A stretch of 64,000 nucleotides of DNA from Clostridiales bacterium (GCA_014799665.1 JAAVHP010000007.1:183784-247783), one strand, 5' to 3'. Shown: positions 1-7,179, counted from the stretch's first letter. Translations and numbers: made by a program. Notes: generated by a model not told the origin, from the sequence alone.

Positions 1-2
1 CG

Positions 3-182
3 GCGCTCAAAAAGTTTTCGAGCGATACCCAGCTTATTGCCATCACGCACAGAAAGCCGACTATGGAACAAGCCGACTGTCTGTACGGTGTTACTATGGA
101 AGAAAAGGGCGTTTCGTCTATCGTTTCGGTACGGCTCGCCGACGCTATCAAGAACGCCGAAACCGTACCCGCCGAGGGCTAA
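3..182 (+). CDS. smc: SMC chromosome segregation ATPase, C-terminal end (partial)
   Basis: The frame is open from base 3 and stops with TAA at 180-182, giving the last 59 residues of a protein cut by the window edge. The tail reads FSSDTQLIAITHRKPTMEQA and then LYGVTMEEKG. This is the H-loop and terminal strand of the C-terminal ABC-type head of SMC, the bacterial condensin ATPase that works with ScpA and ScpB to compact and segregate chromosomes. ftsY begins 24 bp downstream, and smc-ftsY is a standard Bacillota pair, which supports the call. The rest of the gene lies outside the window. Confidence 0.88.
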   Translation, partial: ALKKFSSDTQLIAITHRKPTMEQADCLYGVTMEEKGVSSIVSVRLADAIKNAETVPAEG

Positions 183-206
183 ACCGTTTAGATAAAGGTA
201 CTACCT

Positions 207-1112
207 ATGGGATTTTTTTCTAAGATAAAAGAAGGGCTTAAACGCACTAAGGAAGCTATTGCGTACAAGCTCAATAAGCTTTTTACGGGCGGCGTGCTTA
301 CCGACGAGTTCTACGACGAGCTCGAAGACACGCTTATTACGTCCGATATCGGCGCGGAAACGACCGATACGATAATGGAAAGGTTAAAGGACGAGATCGA
401 CGCCAAGCACGTGCGCGATACGGCGACGGTGCGCGATATTTTAAAGAATATCCTCGTCGAGCTGCTCGAAGAAAACGAAAAGCCCGACTACGAGTATCCG
501 CTCGTTATCATGCTTTCTGGCGTGAACGGCGTGGGTAAGACCACGGCTATCGGCAAGCTCGCCAAAAAGTTCAAATCGCAGGGCAAGTCGGTCACGATTG
601 CCGCCGCAGATACATTCCGCGCCGCTGCCGCCGACCAGCTCTCCGTATGGGCGGACCGTGCGGGCGTGCGTATTATCAAGCATTCGGAAGGCGCAGACCC
701 CGCCGCCGTCGTTTACGACGCTGCGCAGAGCGTTAAGAGCAAGAACGGCGACGTACTGCTTATAGATACCGCAGGGCGGCTTCATAACAAAAAGAACCTC
801 ATGGAGGAGCTGAAAAAGATTTCACGCGTTGTCGGTAGGGAATTGCCCGACGCGACCGTGCTTAATTATATCGTGCTCGACGCTACCACGGGACAGAACG
901 CTATTTCTCAGGTCGATATTTTCAACGAGGCTATCGATATTGACGGTATTATTCTTACTAAGCTTGACGGCACGGCTAAGGGCGGCGTGGTGCTTGCCAT
1001 AGCGGGCGAACTCGGCGTGCCCGTCGTGTACGTAGGCGTGGGCGAGGGTATCGACGATCTCGAGGACTTCGACGCCGAGGATTTCGTCAGCGGTATAATG
1101 GGCGACGAATAA
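207..1112 (+). CDS. ftsY: Signal recognition particle receptor FtsY
   Basis: FtsY is the SRP receptor GTPase that docks ribosome-nascent chain complexes bound to Ffh onto the SecYEG translocon. The 301 residues consist almost only of the NG domain. An N-terminal helical bundle covers about residues 1-95; then come G1 GVNGVGKTT at 105-113, DTAGR at 187-191 and TKLDG at 251-255. The long acidic A domain of E. coli FtsY is absent, as is usual in Bacillota. The ATG at 207 follows an AAAGG at 193-197. It lies 24 bp after smc, so the two are probably cotranscribed, and a stem-loop with a T-tract at 1177-1203 ends the unit. Its partner ffh lies 1.5 kb downstream. Confidence 0.97.
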   Translation: MGFFSKIKEGLKRTKEAIAYKLNKLFTGGVLTDEFYDELEDTLITSDIGAETTDTIMERLKDEIDAKHVRDTATVRDILKNILVELLEENEKPDYEYPLVIMLSGVNGVGKTTAIGKLAKKFKSQGKSVTIAAADTFRAAAADQLSVWADRAGVRIIKHSEGADPAAVVYDAAQSVKSKNGDVLLIDTAGRLHNKKNLMEELKKISRVVGRELPDATVLNYIVLDATTGQNAISQVDIFNEAIDIDGIILTKLDGTAKGGVVLAIAGELGVPVVYVGVGEGIDDLEDFDAEDFVSGIMGDE

Positions 1113-1126
1113 GTAAGTTATTTTCC

Positions 1127-1152
1127 CTTCTTTCTTGTGAACAAGAAAGAAG
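1127..1152. repeat. Perfect 11-bp inverted repeat after ftsY
   Basis: CTTCTTTCTTG (1127-1137) and its exact complement CAAGAAAGAAG (1142-1152) flank the 4-base loop TGAA. No T-tract follows on either strand, so it is not a typical intrinsic terminator. It lies 15 bp past the ftsY stop and ahead of the true terminator at 1177-1203. It could be an mRNA 3'-end stabiliser or a copy of a dispersed palindromic repeat; I saw no second copy in this window. Confidence 0.6.
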
Positions 1153-1176
1153 CAAAGAAAACTTTAAGTTTAAAAC

Positions 1177-1203
1177 AGTACGGTGTAAAAACCGTACTTT
1201 TTT
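1177..1203 (+). terminator. Intrinsic terminator of smc-ftsY
   Basis: A 7-bp perfect stem, AGTACGG (1177-1183) with CCGTACT (1192-1198), has an A-rich loop and runs straight into TTTTTT. It ends the ftsY transcript before the convergent xre gene. Confidence 0.85.
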
Positions 1204-1213
1204 GCATTAAAAA

Positions 1214-1253
1214 ACCGATCGAGTAGATTAAAACTGTTCGGTCGGTGGTTTTT
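1214..1253. terminator. Bidirectional terminator between ftsY and the minus-strand xre gene
   Basis: ACCGATCGA (1214-1222) pairs with TCGGTCGGT (1238-1246) through nine positions, one a G-U wobble. A T-rich tract follows on the plus strand (GGTTTTTATT). The complementary run of A residues just left of the stem gives a T-tract on the minus strand. It sits immediately beyond the stop codon of the xre gene at 1252, so it most probably serves that gene. Confidence 0.7.
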
Positions 1254-1455
1254 ATTCGTCTTTAAGTCCAAGTAAATAATCAGCCGAACATCCAAAAAAC
1301 TCCGCAAGATTACGTATATATGTTGCCTTTGGCTCGTTTACCTCTTGTTCCCAAAAAATGATTGCGCGTTTGTCGACTCCCACAGCGTCGGCAAGTTTTT
1401 TTTGGCTGATATTGCGCTCAGTTCTCATTTCTTTTATTCTTTGCCCGATAATCAT
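1252..1455 (-). CDS. XRE-family HTH repressor, 67 aa
   Basis: This is a one-domain Cro/C1-type helix-turn-helix protein. Residues 6-60 show the usual five-helix pattern: RIKEMRTERNISQKKLADAV for helices 1-2, then the recognition helix VDKRAIIFWEQ, and the ending CSADYLLGL typical of Clostridial XRE regulators. No effector domain is present. It is divergent from the membrane-protein gene at 1643, and three operator-like repeats exactly 30 bp apart lie between them, so self-regulation and control of the neighbour are likely (inference). The start at 1455 has no ribosome-binding site. A TATAAT at 1467-1462 places the predicted transcript start on the A of the ATG, so the mRNA may be leaderless. 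Confidence 0.9.
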   Translation of the reverse strand: MIIGQRIKEMRTERNISQKKLADAVGVDKRAIIFWEQEVNEPKATYIRNLAEFFGCSADYLLGLKDE

Positions 1456-1461
1456 ATTAAT

Positions 1462-1490
1462 ATTATATGAGAAAACTCACTAAAACACAT
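1462..1490 (-). promoter_or_regulatory. Promoter of xre (minus strand)
   Basis: On the minus strand TATAAT occupies 1467-1462. A poor -35 (ATGTGT, 1490-1485) lies 17 bp upstream. The +1 predicted from this -10 is base 1455, the first base of the start codon. One of the repressor-like sites (1468-1480) fills the spacer, as expected for autorepression. Confidence 0.6.
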
Positions 1491-1540
1491 AAAAAGTGAA
1501 GAAATCTCATCAAAACGCTTGACATATGAAGAAAACTCAC
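1468..1540. promoter_or_regulatory. Three operator-like repeats, 30-bp period
   Basis: Three related sites lie at 1468-1480 (TGAGAAAACTCAC), 1497-1510 (TGAAGAAATCTCAT) and 1527-1540 (TGAAGAAAACTCAC). Their shared cores start at 1471, 1501 and 1531, an exact 30-bp spacing of about three helical turns. The first is a perfect TGAG-AAAA-CTCA palindrome. The outer two sit inside the spacers of the two divergent promoters. They are probably bound by the adjacent XRE protein (inference from position). Confidence 0.75.
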
Positions 1541-1547
1541 CTATACT
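1519..1547 (+). promoter_or_regulatory. Promoter of the 1643 membrane-protein gene
   Basis: A consensus TTGACA (1519-1524), a 17-bp spacer and TATACT (1542-1547). The third repressor-like repeat (1527-1540) lies wholly within the spacer, so bound repressor would block RNA polymerase. Confidence 0.85.
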
Positions 1548-1556
1548 ATATTTAGA

Positions 1557-1580
1557 TCGACAATATTTAACAATTGTCGA
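1557..1580 (+). repeat. 8-bp inverted repeat in the leader of the 1643 gene
   Basis: TCGACAAT (1557-1564) and ATTGTCGA (1573-1580) form a perfect 8-bp stem with an 8-base AT-rich loop, starting at about +4 of the predicted transcript. A 5'-end stabilising hairpin or a second protein-binding site are both possible. Confidence 0.5.
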
Positions 1581-1642
1581 CATAATTCTACGTCGATAAT
1601 GCGGTCCGTATTAAATATAACGGCGTTGGATAAGGTGGTATT

Positions 1643-2170
1643 GTGGCGTTGCATAGAATAGAGTCTGTAAATATCAGGGGTGTGTTTGGGGACAAGTGGT
1701 TATTAAGGTTGCAGAAGAAAGCGTTTGGTTGGGTGTATTACGGTACGGAAACGGAAGATAACCCATATATTGATGCAAATAGTAGTGGAAAGGTTGAATT
1801 AAAGCACAAATACGTAGATTGGTTAGAGTTTCGCAGAAAAAGCCCGTTTACAGGTAATTTTTTATTTAAGCTTACCGAAGTGCTTTGCAATATTATATCG
1901 TTTTTCAGAAGACTTTTTTGCTCGTTTATAATACCGGCAATAGTCATTTGTCTTATTCTTGCCGCTGTCTTGGAAATGGATCAATTGTACAACGTTGCTA
2001 CATATGTGGCAATAGCGTACTTCGGCGGTTTGTTTGCGCCGACTTTGATATTATCACTGCTTGGAGTATTATGGAGAAAGGTATTCAAAATCGATAAGCG
2101 TCTTAAAGCTTCGTTGCTTGCCGACGGATACTCCGACGATCTGACGGATTGCACAATGAAAGGGGAATAA
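1643..2170 (+). CDS. Hypothetical membrane protein, divergent from xre
   Basis: I do not recognise this 175-residue protein. It has a polar N-terminal part with many Tyr, Trp and Lys residues (about 1-85), then two hydrophobic segments at about 93-112 and 118-142 with a short loop, and a charged C-terminal tail (about 145-175). It is likely a two-helix inner-membrane protein with both ends on the same side. The GTG start at 1643 is preceded by AAGGTGG (1632-1638) at good spacing. Its strong promoter overlaps XRE-type operators and a clean terminator follows. The module is visibly AT-richer than the flanking ftsY and ylxM genes, which suggests acquisition. Function unknown. Confidence 0.75.
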   Translation: MALHRIESVNIRGVFGDKWLLRLQKKAFGWVYYGTETEDNPYIDANSSGKVELKHKYVDWLEFRRKSPFTGNFLFKLTEVLCNIISFFRRLFCSFIIPAIVICLILAAVLEMDQLYNVATYVAIAYFGGLFAPTLILSLLGVLWRKVFKIDKRLKASLLADGYSDDLTDCTMKGE

Positions 2171-2172
2171 AA

Positions 2173-2210
2173 AATCTTTGACTGTTTTTTTGCAGTCAGA
2201 GATTTTTTTT
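2173..2210 (+). terminator. Terminator of the 1643 gene
   Basis: AATCTTTGACTG (2173-2184) pairs with CAGTCAGAGATT (2193-2204) in a 12-bp stem with one G-U wobble, running into a tract of T residues to 2210. Confidence 0.88.
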
Positions 2211-2220
2211 GTTAAAACAG

Positions 2221-2249
2221 TTGCAAAAATAAAATCTTTGTGCTATACT
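2221..2249 (+). promoter_or_regulatory. Promoter of the ylxM-ffh operon
   Basis: TTGCAA (2221-2226), a 17-bp spacer and TATACT (2244-2249) with TGC directly before the hexamer (extended -10). It probably drives ylxM through yraN, since no other strong promoter or terminator is evident before 7587. Confidence 0.8.
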
Positions 2250-2281
2250 AACGGTGTAAAGTAAATTTATTTTACACCGTT
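2250..2281. promoter_or_regulatory. Large palindrome over the ylxM transcription start
   Basis: AACGGTGTAAA (2250-2260) and TTTACACCGTT (2271-2281) are exact reverse complements, 11 bp each with a 10-bp AT-rich centre. The predicted +1 (about 2256) lies inside the left arm. It could be a dimeric repressor operator or, once transcribed in part, a 5' hairpin. The binding protein is unknown. Confidence 0.6.
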
Positions 2282-2291
2282 ATTTGTTTCT

Positions 2292-2621
2292 ATGGCTAAG
2301 GACTTGGAAATAAGTAGGCTGTGCGACGCTTACGGCGCGCTACTGACCGACAATATGCTGCGCACGGTACGCGAGTATTACGATTACGATTTGTCGCTTG
2401 CCGAGATAGGCGAGGAATGCGGCGTTACGCGGCAGGCAGTGTTGAGTAGATTACAGCAAGCCGAAAAAAAGCTTCGCGAATACGAGCAAGCTATCGGTAT
2501 AGTGCAAAAGACGGATAAGGTTATTTCCAGATTGCAGACCGTAGCGGACGGTATTCCCGACGGACAAGCAAAGACGGCGCTCGATAGCGTAATTACAGAC
2601 TTAAAGGAGTGGCGGTACTGA
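2292..2621 (+). CDS. ylxM: YlxM/UPF0122 HTH protein of the SRP operon
   Basis: A 109-residue sigma-70 region-4-like helix-turn-helix protein of the YlxM (UPF0122) family, which in Gram-positive bacteria sits next to ffh and is thought to modulate SRP. The HTH is visible at about 39-75 (YDLSLAEIGEECGVTRQAVL), followed by a long amphipathic helix. The ATG at 2292 has no good ribosome-binding site; the leader is a hairpin and a T-rich stretch. Its TGA (2619-2621) overlaps the ATG of ffh by one base, implying translational coupling. Family assignment is firm; the molecular role is not well established. Confidence 0.93.
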   Translation: MAKDLEISRLCDAYGALLTDNMLRTVREYYDYDLSLAEIGEECGVTRQAVLSRLQQAEKKLREYEQAIGIVQKTDKVISRLQTVADGIPDGQAKTALDSVITDLKEWRY

Positions 2622-3964
2622 TGGGTTTATTTTCATCGCTTGCCGAAAAGCTCGGCAACGTATTTTCAAAGATTACCGCTCGCGGCAAGCTGACCGAGGG
2701 TGATATCAAGCAGGCAATGCGCGAGATTCGTATTGCGTTGCTCGAAGCCGACGTCAACTATGCCGTAGTTAAAGATTTCGTTTCTCGCGTGTCCGAAAAG
2801 GCTGTCGGCGAGCAGGTGTTAAAATCGCTCACGCCCGGACAGCAGGTCGTTAAAATAGTCAACGACGAGCTTATCGAGCTTATGGGTTCTACCAATTCCA
2901 AGCTCGAAGTTGCGCCCAAGCCGCCCACCGTAATTATGATGTGCGGACTTCAAGGCGCGGGCAAAACCACGTTCTGTGGCAAGCTCGGCACGTATCTTCA
3001 AAAGCAGGGCAAAAAGCCCATGTTCGCGGCGTGCGACGTGTACCGTCCCGCGGCTATCAATCAGCTTCAAGTAGTAGGTAAAAAAGTCAACGTCCCGGTG
3101 TTTGAGCAAGGCACGGGCAATCCCGTAAAGATCGCGGCAAACGCCGTGGAGCAGGCGATAAAGCTCGGTTACGATACCGTAATTATCGATACGGCGGGTC
3201 GGCTTCATATCAACGAACAGCTCATGAACGAGCTTAAAGATATCAAGGCTAAGACCAACCCGACCGAAATTTTGCTCACGGTCGACGCAATGACAGGTCA
3301 GGACGCCGTAAACGTTGCCAAGACCTTTAACGAAGAACTCGATATTACGGGCGTAATTCTTACAAAGCTCGACGGCGATACTCGCGGCGGTGCGGCGCTG
3401 TCTATTCGTTCGGTAACGGGCAAGCCGATCAAGTTCTGCGGCACGGGCGAAAAGCCGACCGACATCGAGCCGTTCTATCCCGACCGTATGGCGTCGCGTA
3501 TACTTGGCATGGGCGACGTGCTCACGCTTATCGAAAAGGCGCAAGAGGCCGTTACCGAGGAAGAGCTCAAAAAGATGGAAAAGCGTATGCGCGAGAACAA
3601 GTTTACGCTCGAAGACTTCCTCACGCAGTTCAAGTCGCTTGCCAAGATGGGCGATATAAACGAAGTAGTCGCAATGATCCCCGGCATGAACAAAGCCAAC
3701 GTCGATTCCAAGCAGATAGACGAGCGCATTAACAAGTATAAATCGATCATCCTCTCCATGACGCCGTACGAGCGCACCCATCCCGAAGTTATCAAGTCGT
3801 CGCGGCGTAAACGCATTGCCGCGGGCAGCGGAACGAGCGTTCAGGAAGTAAACGCGCTTCTTAAACAGTACGACCAAACCAAAGAGATGATGAAGATGGC
3901 GAGCTCGGGCAAGATGCCGCAAATGCAACAAAAAATAATTCGTCAGAAAAGGCGTTTTAGATAA
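2621..3964 (+). CDS. ffh: Signal recognition particle protein Ffh
   Basis: SRP54-type GTPase that binds 4.5S/scRNA and signal sequences and delivers nascent membrane proteins to FtsY. I start it at the ATG at 2621 rather than the GTG at 2609. The ATG gives the canonical MGLFSSLAEKL beginning and overlaps the ylxM stop, with AAAGGAG upstream. The 447 residues hold the N domain, G1 GLQGAGKTT at about 109-117, DTAGRLH, TKLDGDTRGG, and a methionine-rich M domain from about 300. The M domain carries the RNA-binding SSRRKRIAAGSGT segment. The extreme C-terminus is short and basic instead of Gly/Met-rich. It lies 33 bp before rpsP. Confidence 0.97.
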   Translation: MGLFSSLAEKLGNVFSKITARGKLTEGDIKQAMREIRIALLEADVNYAVVKDFVSRVSEKAVGEQVLKSLTPGQQVVKIVNDELIELMGSTNSKLEVAPKPPTVIMMCGLQGAGKTTFCGKLGTYLQKQGKKPMFAACDVYRPAAINQLQVVGKKVNVPVFEQGTGNPVKIAANAVEQAIKLGYDTVIIDTAGRLHINEQLMNELKDIKAKTNPTEILLTVDAMTGQDAVNVAKTFNEELDITGVILTKLDGDTRGGAALSIRSVTGKPIKFCGTGEKPTDIEPFYPDRMASRILGMGDVLTLIEKAQEAVTEEELKKMEKRMRENKFTLEDFLTQFKSLAKMGDINEVVAMIPGMNKANVDSKQIDERINKYKSIILSMTPYERTHPEVIKSSRRKRIAAGSGTSVQEVNALLKQYDQTKEMMKMASSGKMPQMQQKIIRQKRRFR

Positions 3965-3997
3965 CAATAAAAACCTATTTTAAGGAGAAAACATATC

Positions 3998-4288
3998 ATG
4001 GTTAAAATCAGACTTACACGCTTGGGCGATCACAAATCCCCCTTCTACCGTATAATCGTTGCCGACGCGCGTTCGCCGCGTGACGGCAGGTTTATCGAAG
4101 TGCTCGGCACGTACGATCCGCACCTCGAAGACGGGCTTAAAGTCGACGTAGAAAAGTCCAAGCAGTGGATCAAGAACGGCGCTCAGCCTACCGATACCGT
4201 TCGCGCATTGCTCGTTAAGGCGGGCGCGCTCGAAAAGGGCAAGTCTACCCAGAAAACCAAGGTAGAGAAGAAGAAAAAGGCTGAATAA
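3998..4288 (+). CDS. rpsP: 30S ribosomal protein bS16
   Basis: bS16, a small-subunit protein needed for 30S body assembly. The N-terminus MVKIRLTRLGDHKSPFYRI and the ADARSPRDGRFIEVLGTYDP segment are diagnostic. The 96 residues end in a Lys-rich tail typical of Clostridial versions. AAGGAG at 3982-3987 gives a strong ribosome-binding site 10 bases before the ATG. It lies in the conserved ffh-rpsP-khpA-rimM-trmD order, with 5 bp to the next gene. Confidence 0.98.
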   Translation: MVKIRLTRLGDHKSPFYRIIVADARSPRDGRFIEVLGTYDPHLEDGLKVDVEKSKQWIKNGAQPTDTVRALLVKAGALEKGKSTQKTKVEKKKKAE

Positions 4289-4293
4289 TTAAC

Positions 4294-4515
4294 ATGACCG
4301 AATTAGTAAAATACATCGTTACTGCGCTTGTTGACGATAAGGAGCAGGTATCGGTTACCGAGGACGGCGACGTGGTCGTAGTCAAGGTAGCAAAGGACGA
4401 TATCGGCAAGATTATCGGCAAGCAGGGCAGGATAATCAAATCAATCCGCTCGGTTGTTAAAGCCGCGTCGGGTAAGCTCGGCAAGAACTATTCTGTCGAG
4501 ATCGACGAAGATTGA
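4294..4515 (+). CDS. khpA: KH-domain RNA-binding protein KhpA
   Basis: A 73-residue single type-II KH domain protein (YlqC/KhpA family). The GxxG-type loop is IGKIIGKQGRIIKSIR at about 35-50. KhpA pairs with KhpB/EloR in several Bacillota and binds many RNAs, affecting cell elongation and division. Its position between rpsP and rimM is the standard one. Its TGA (4513-4515) overlaps the TTG start of rimM. Confidence 0.95.
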   Translation: MTELVKYIVTALVDDKEQVSVTEDGDVVVVKVAKDDIGKIIGKQGRIIKSIRSVVKAASGKLGKNYSVEIDED

Positions 4516-5027
4516 TTACCGTAGGACAAATAAGTAAACCGCAAGGCGTGCGCGGCGAGGTTAAGGTCAGAGCAATGACCGACGACCCGTCGCGCTTTAG
4601 CGTGCTTAAAAGCGTGTTCGTCGGCAATACGCCCATGCGTATCCAATCGGTGCGCGTTTCCGGCGCGGACGTGTTTATAAAGCTTGTCGGCGTGGATGAT
4701 CGTAACGCTGCCGAGAAGCTTCGCGGCGAGTTCGTTAAAATCGAGCGCGCGGTTGCCGTTCCGCTCGATGACGGCGAGTTCTTTATTGCCGATCTACTGA
4801 GTGCGAAGCTCGTCGCGGTAAAGGGCGAGCAAAAAACGCTTATCGGTGTAGTTAAAAATATTCAGTCGTTCGGTGCGGCGGACGTGTTCACGGTAGCGCT
4901 CGAAAACGGCGGCGAAATGACTTTTGCGTTCGTAAAAGCGCTTAACGCGGCGTTTAACGAGCAAACGCATGAACTCGAAGTTGATGGCGACAGGCTGAGC
5001 GAAGTGGCGGTGTACGATGAGGATTAG
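4512..5027 (+). CDS. rimM: Ribosome maturation factor RimM
   Basis: RimM binds uS19 and assists maturation of the 30S head. The 171 residues show an N-terminal RimM beta-barrel (MITVGQISKPQGVRGEVKV) and a C-terminal PRC-barrel domain that begins around FFIADLLSAKLV. The only reasonable start is the TTG at 4512, which overlaps the khpA stop as TTGA; later codons would remove the conserved first strand. The gene overlaps trmD by 11 bases, so translation is coupled down the operon. Confidence 0.94.
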   Translation: MITVGQISKPQGVRGEVKVRAMTDDPSRFSVLKSVFVGNTPMRIQSVRVSGADVFIKLVGVDDRNAAEKLRGEFVKIERAVAVPLDDGEFFIADLLSAKLVAVKGEQKTLIGVVKNIQSFGAADVFTVALENGGEMTFAFVKALNAAFNEQTHELEVDGDRLSEVAVYDED

Positions 5028-5715
5028 AGTGCTTACGCTTTTTCCCGATATGTTCGCTTGCCTTAACGACAGCATAATGGGTCGGGCTATAAAGAAGGGT
5101 ATTATCGATTTTAAAGCCGTGGATATTCGAGCCTATTCCGCCGAGAAGCACGGCAAGTGCGACGACACGCCGTACGGCGGCGGTGCGGGCATGGTAATGA
5201 CTCCGCAGCCTATTTACGACTGCATTCAAGCGGTCGACCCCGATCACGAGTATTTGCGAATCTATATGTCACCCAAAGGTCAAACGCTCAGCGATAAGGT
5301 CAGCCGCGAGCTTGCGACGCATAACGATTTGCTTTTGCTGTGCGGTCATTACGAGGGGATCGATCAGCGTATAATCGATCTTTGTATCGACCGCGAGATC
5401 TCGATCGGCGATTACGTGTTGTCGGGAGGCGAGCTTGCGGCGATGGTCGTTATAGACAGCGCGATGCGGTTTGTGGACGGCGTGCTGGGAAGTAGCGAGT
5501 CGTATGCCGACGAGAGCTTTTCGGACGGTATGCTCGAATATCCGCACTACACGCGCCCGCTCGAGTTCATGGGGCTTAAAGTTCCCGAAGTTTTGCTTAA
5601 TGGCAACCATAAGGAAATAGCTAAGTTTCGCAAGGTCGAAAGCGAAAAGATTACGGCGGCGCGCAGACCCGATCTTTTGAAAAGATCTGGCGAGGGGGTG
5701 AACGGTGGAAATTAA
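5017..5715 (+). CDS. trmD: tRNA (guanine-N1-)-methyltransferase TrmD
   Basis: SPOUT-class trefoil-knot enzyme that methylates G37 of tRNAs reading CNN codons from SAM, preventing +1 frameshifts. Diagnostic segments are the N-terminal LTLFPDMF, YGGGAGMVM, LLLCGHYEGIDQR and SIGDYVLSGGE, which form the knot and SAM site. 232 residues is the usual length. In most Bacillota rplS follows directly; here rbgA follows instead, overlapping by 11 bases, and rplS is found 25 kb away. Confidence 0.97.
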   Translation: MRIRVLTLFPDMFACLNDSIMGRAIKKGIIDFKAVDIRAYSAEKHGKCDDTPYGGGAGMVMTPQPIYDCIQAVDPDHEYLRIYMSPKGQTLSDKVSRELATHNDLLLLCGHYEGIDQRIIDLCIDREISIGDYVLSGGELAAMVVIDSAMRFVDGVLGSSESYADESFSDGMLEYPHYTRPLEFMGLKVPEVLLNGNHKEIAKFRKVESEKITAARRPDLLKRSGEGVNGGN

Positions 5716-6538
5716 CTGGTTTCCCGGGCACATGGCTAAATCAACGCGCGAGATCGAGGCGAGTCTATCCGCCGCCGATTGCGCGGTGTACGTGCTCGAC
5801 AGCCGCGCGGTTCGGTCGTGCTTTAACCCTAATTTCGATAAGATGATAACCGTACCCATTGTCTACTTATTAAATAAGACGGACACCGTCGAACAGTCGG
5901 TCGTTGACGAGTGGGTAAGCAAGCTGGAAGGTAACGGCAATATCGCATTGCCGATAGAAGGCACGAGCAGCACTTGCCGAAAAAAAGTGCTGTTCGCCAT
6001 AAAAAAAGCGTGCGTAAAAACTCTCGAACGCCAGCGTTCGCGCGGGCTTAACGAGCACGTTCGCGCCGTGGTTCTCGGCGTGCCCAATACAGGCAAGTCG
6101 ACCGTAATAAACAGTCTGTGCGGCAAGGCGCGGCTCGTGACGGGCAATCGCGCGGGCGTTACGCGTACGGCGCAGTGGACGCGTGTTGATAATTCGCTTG
6201 ATATTCTCGATACGCCGGGTACTTTGTATCCTAAGATCACCGATAGGCGCGTGGGCGAAAACCTTGCTATCATAGGAAGCATTAAGGACGAAGTTCTAGA
6301 CCCGACAGAGCTTGCGATTGCGCTTATTTCGCGGCTGAACGCGATCGATGAGAGTATTTTGAGCAAGCGTTACGGCTCTGTCGTGGAAGCGGACGGCGGG
6401 CTCGAAACGGTAGCGAAAGCGCGCGGGTTCAAGGCGCGCGGCGGTGAGTTCGACGTAGACCGCGCGGCAGTCGCGCTTTTGGACGACTACCGAAAAGGCA
6501 GGCTCGGGAAAATAGCGTTGGAGCGGGCTAATGACTGA
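5705..6538 (+). CDS. rbgA: Ribosome biogenesis GTPase RbgA (YlqF)
   Basis: Circularly permuted GTPase needed for late 50S assembly (uL16 region). The G motifs come in the permuted order G4 NKTD near residue 58, then G1 GVPNTGKST, then G3 DTPG. The N-terminal INWFPGHMAKS is a family signature. The GTG at 5705 is chosen because it gives this N-terminus and has a GAGGGGG ribosome-binding site just upstream, inside trmD. 277 residues. The 3' end overlaps rnhB by 8 bases. Confidence 0.96.
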   Translation: MEINWFPGHMAKSTREIEASLSAADCAVYVLDSRAVRSCFNPNFDKMITVPIVYLLNKTDTVEQSVVDEWVSKLEGNGNIALPIEGTSSTCRKKVLFAIKKACVKTLERQRSRGLNEHVRAVVLGVPNTGKSTVINSLCGKARLVTGNRAGVTRTAQWTRVDNSLDILDTPGTLYPKITDRRVGENLAIIGSIKDEVLDPTELAIALISRLNAIDESILSKRYGSVVEADGGLETVAKARGFKARGGEFDVDRAAVALLDDYRKGRLGKIALERAND

Positions 6539-7166
6539 AAAAAAGATAAGGCTTACGCCGCTCGAAAAAGTATCGCGGCTTATAGAGTTCGATAAAGCGT
6601 TCGGTGCGTTAAGGCTCGCGGGCGTGGACGAGGCGGGGCGCGGTCCGCTTGCGGGACCTGTGTCCGTTTGCGCGTGCGTCATGCCGCTCGATACGCCCAT
6701 TCTCGGCATTGACGACAGTAAAAGGCTAAGCGAGAAGAAACGCGAAGAACTGTTCGAAAAAATCACGGCGGTTGCCGATTACTGCGTAGTGCTTATCGAT
6801 AGACAGACTATCGACGAGATCAATATCCTCGAAGCTACAAAGCTCGGCATGAAGCGCGCTATCGAGGGACTGAAAACACCGCCCGATCTTGCGCTTATCG
6901 ACGCGGTAAAAAACCTCGATATTGCGGTCAAGTACGAGCCTATCGTTAAGGCGGACGCCAAGAGCTATTCCGTTGCCGCCGCTTCGATCATTGCCAAGGT
7001 AACGCGTGATAGGCTTATGCGCGAGCTCGATATTAAATATCCGCAGTACGGCTTTTCTAGCAATAAAGGGTACGGCACGGCGGAGCACATAGCGGCGTTA
7101 AAAAATACGGGCGCGTGCCCCGAGCACCGCTTGACTTTTATTAAAAATTTCGTAAACGTAGGTTAA
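6531..7166 (+). CDS. rnhB: Ribonuclease HII
   Basis: RNase HII cleaves RNA in RNA-DNA hybrids and starts removal of single ribonucleotides from DNA. The motif GVDEAGRGPLAGPV supplies the first metal-binding Asp-Glu pair; IDDSKRLSEKKRE and a later LIDAVKNLD supply the other acidic residues, and AASIIAKVTRDR is also conserved. 211 residues is normal. It follows rbgA with an overlap, the usual rbgA-rnhB order, and lies 13 bp before yraN. Confidence 0.97.
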   Translation: MTEKKIRLTPLEKVSRLIEFDKAFGALRLAGVDEAGRGPLAGPVSVCACVMPLDTPILGIDDSKRLSEKKREELFEKITAVADYCVVLIDRQTIDEINILEATKLGMKRAIEGLKTPPDLALIDAVKNLDIAVKYEPIVKADAKSYSVAAASIIAKVTRDRLMRELDIKYPQYGFSSNKGYGTAEHIAALKNTGACPEHRLTFIKNFVNVG

Positions 7167-7179
7167 ACGACGATTAATA

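Noticed and set aside
2819..3967. Long minus-strand open frame opposite ffh
   Set aside because: It mirrors codon periodicity of ffh, has a low-complexity Arg/His/Leu-rich product and no ribosome-binding site or family motif.
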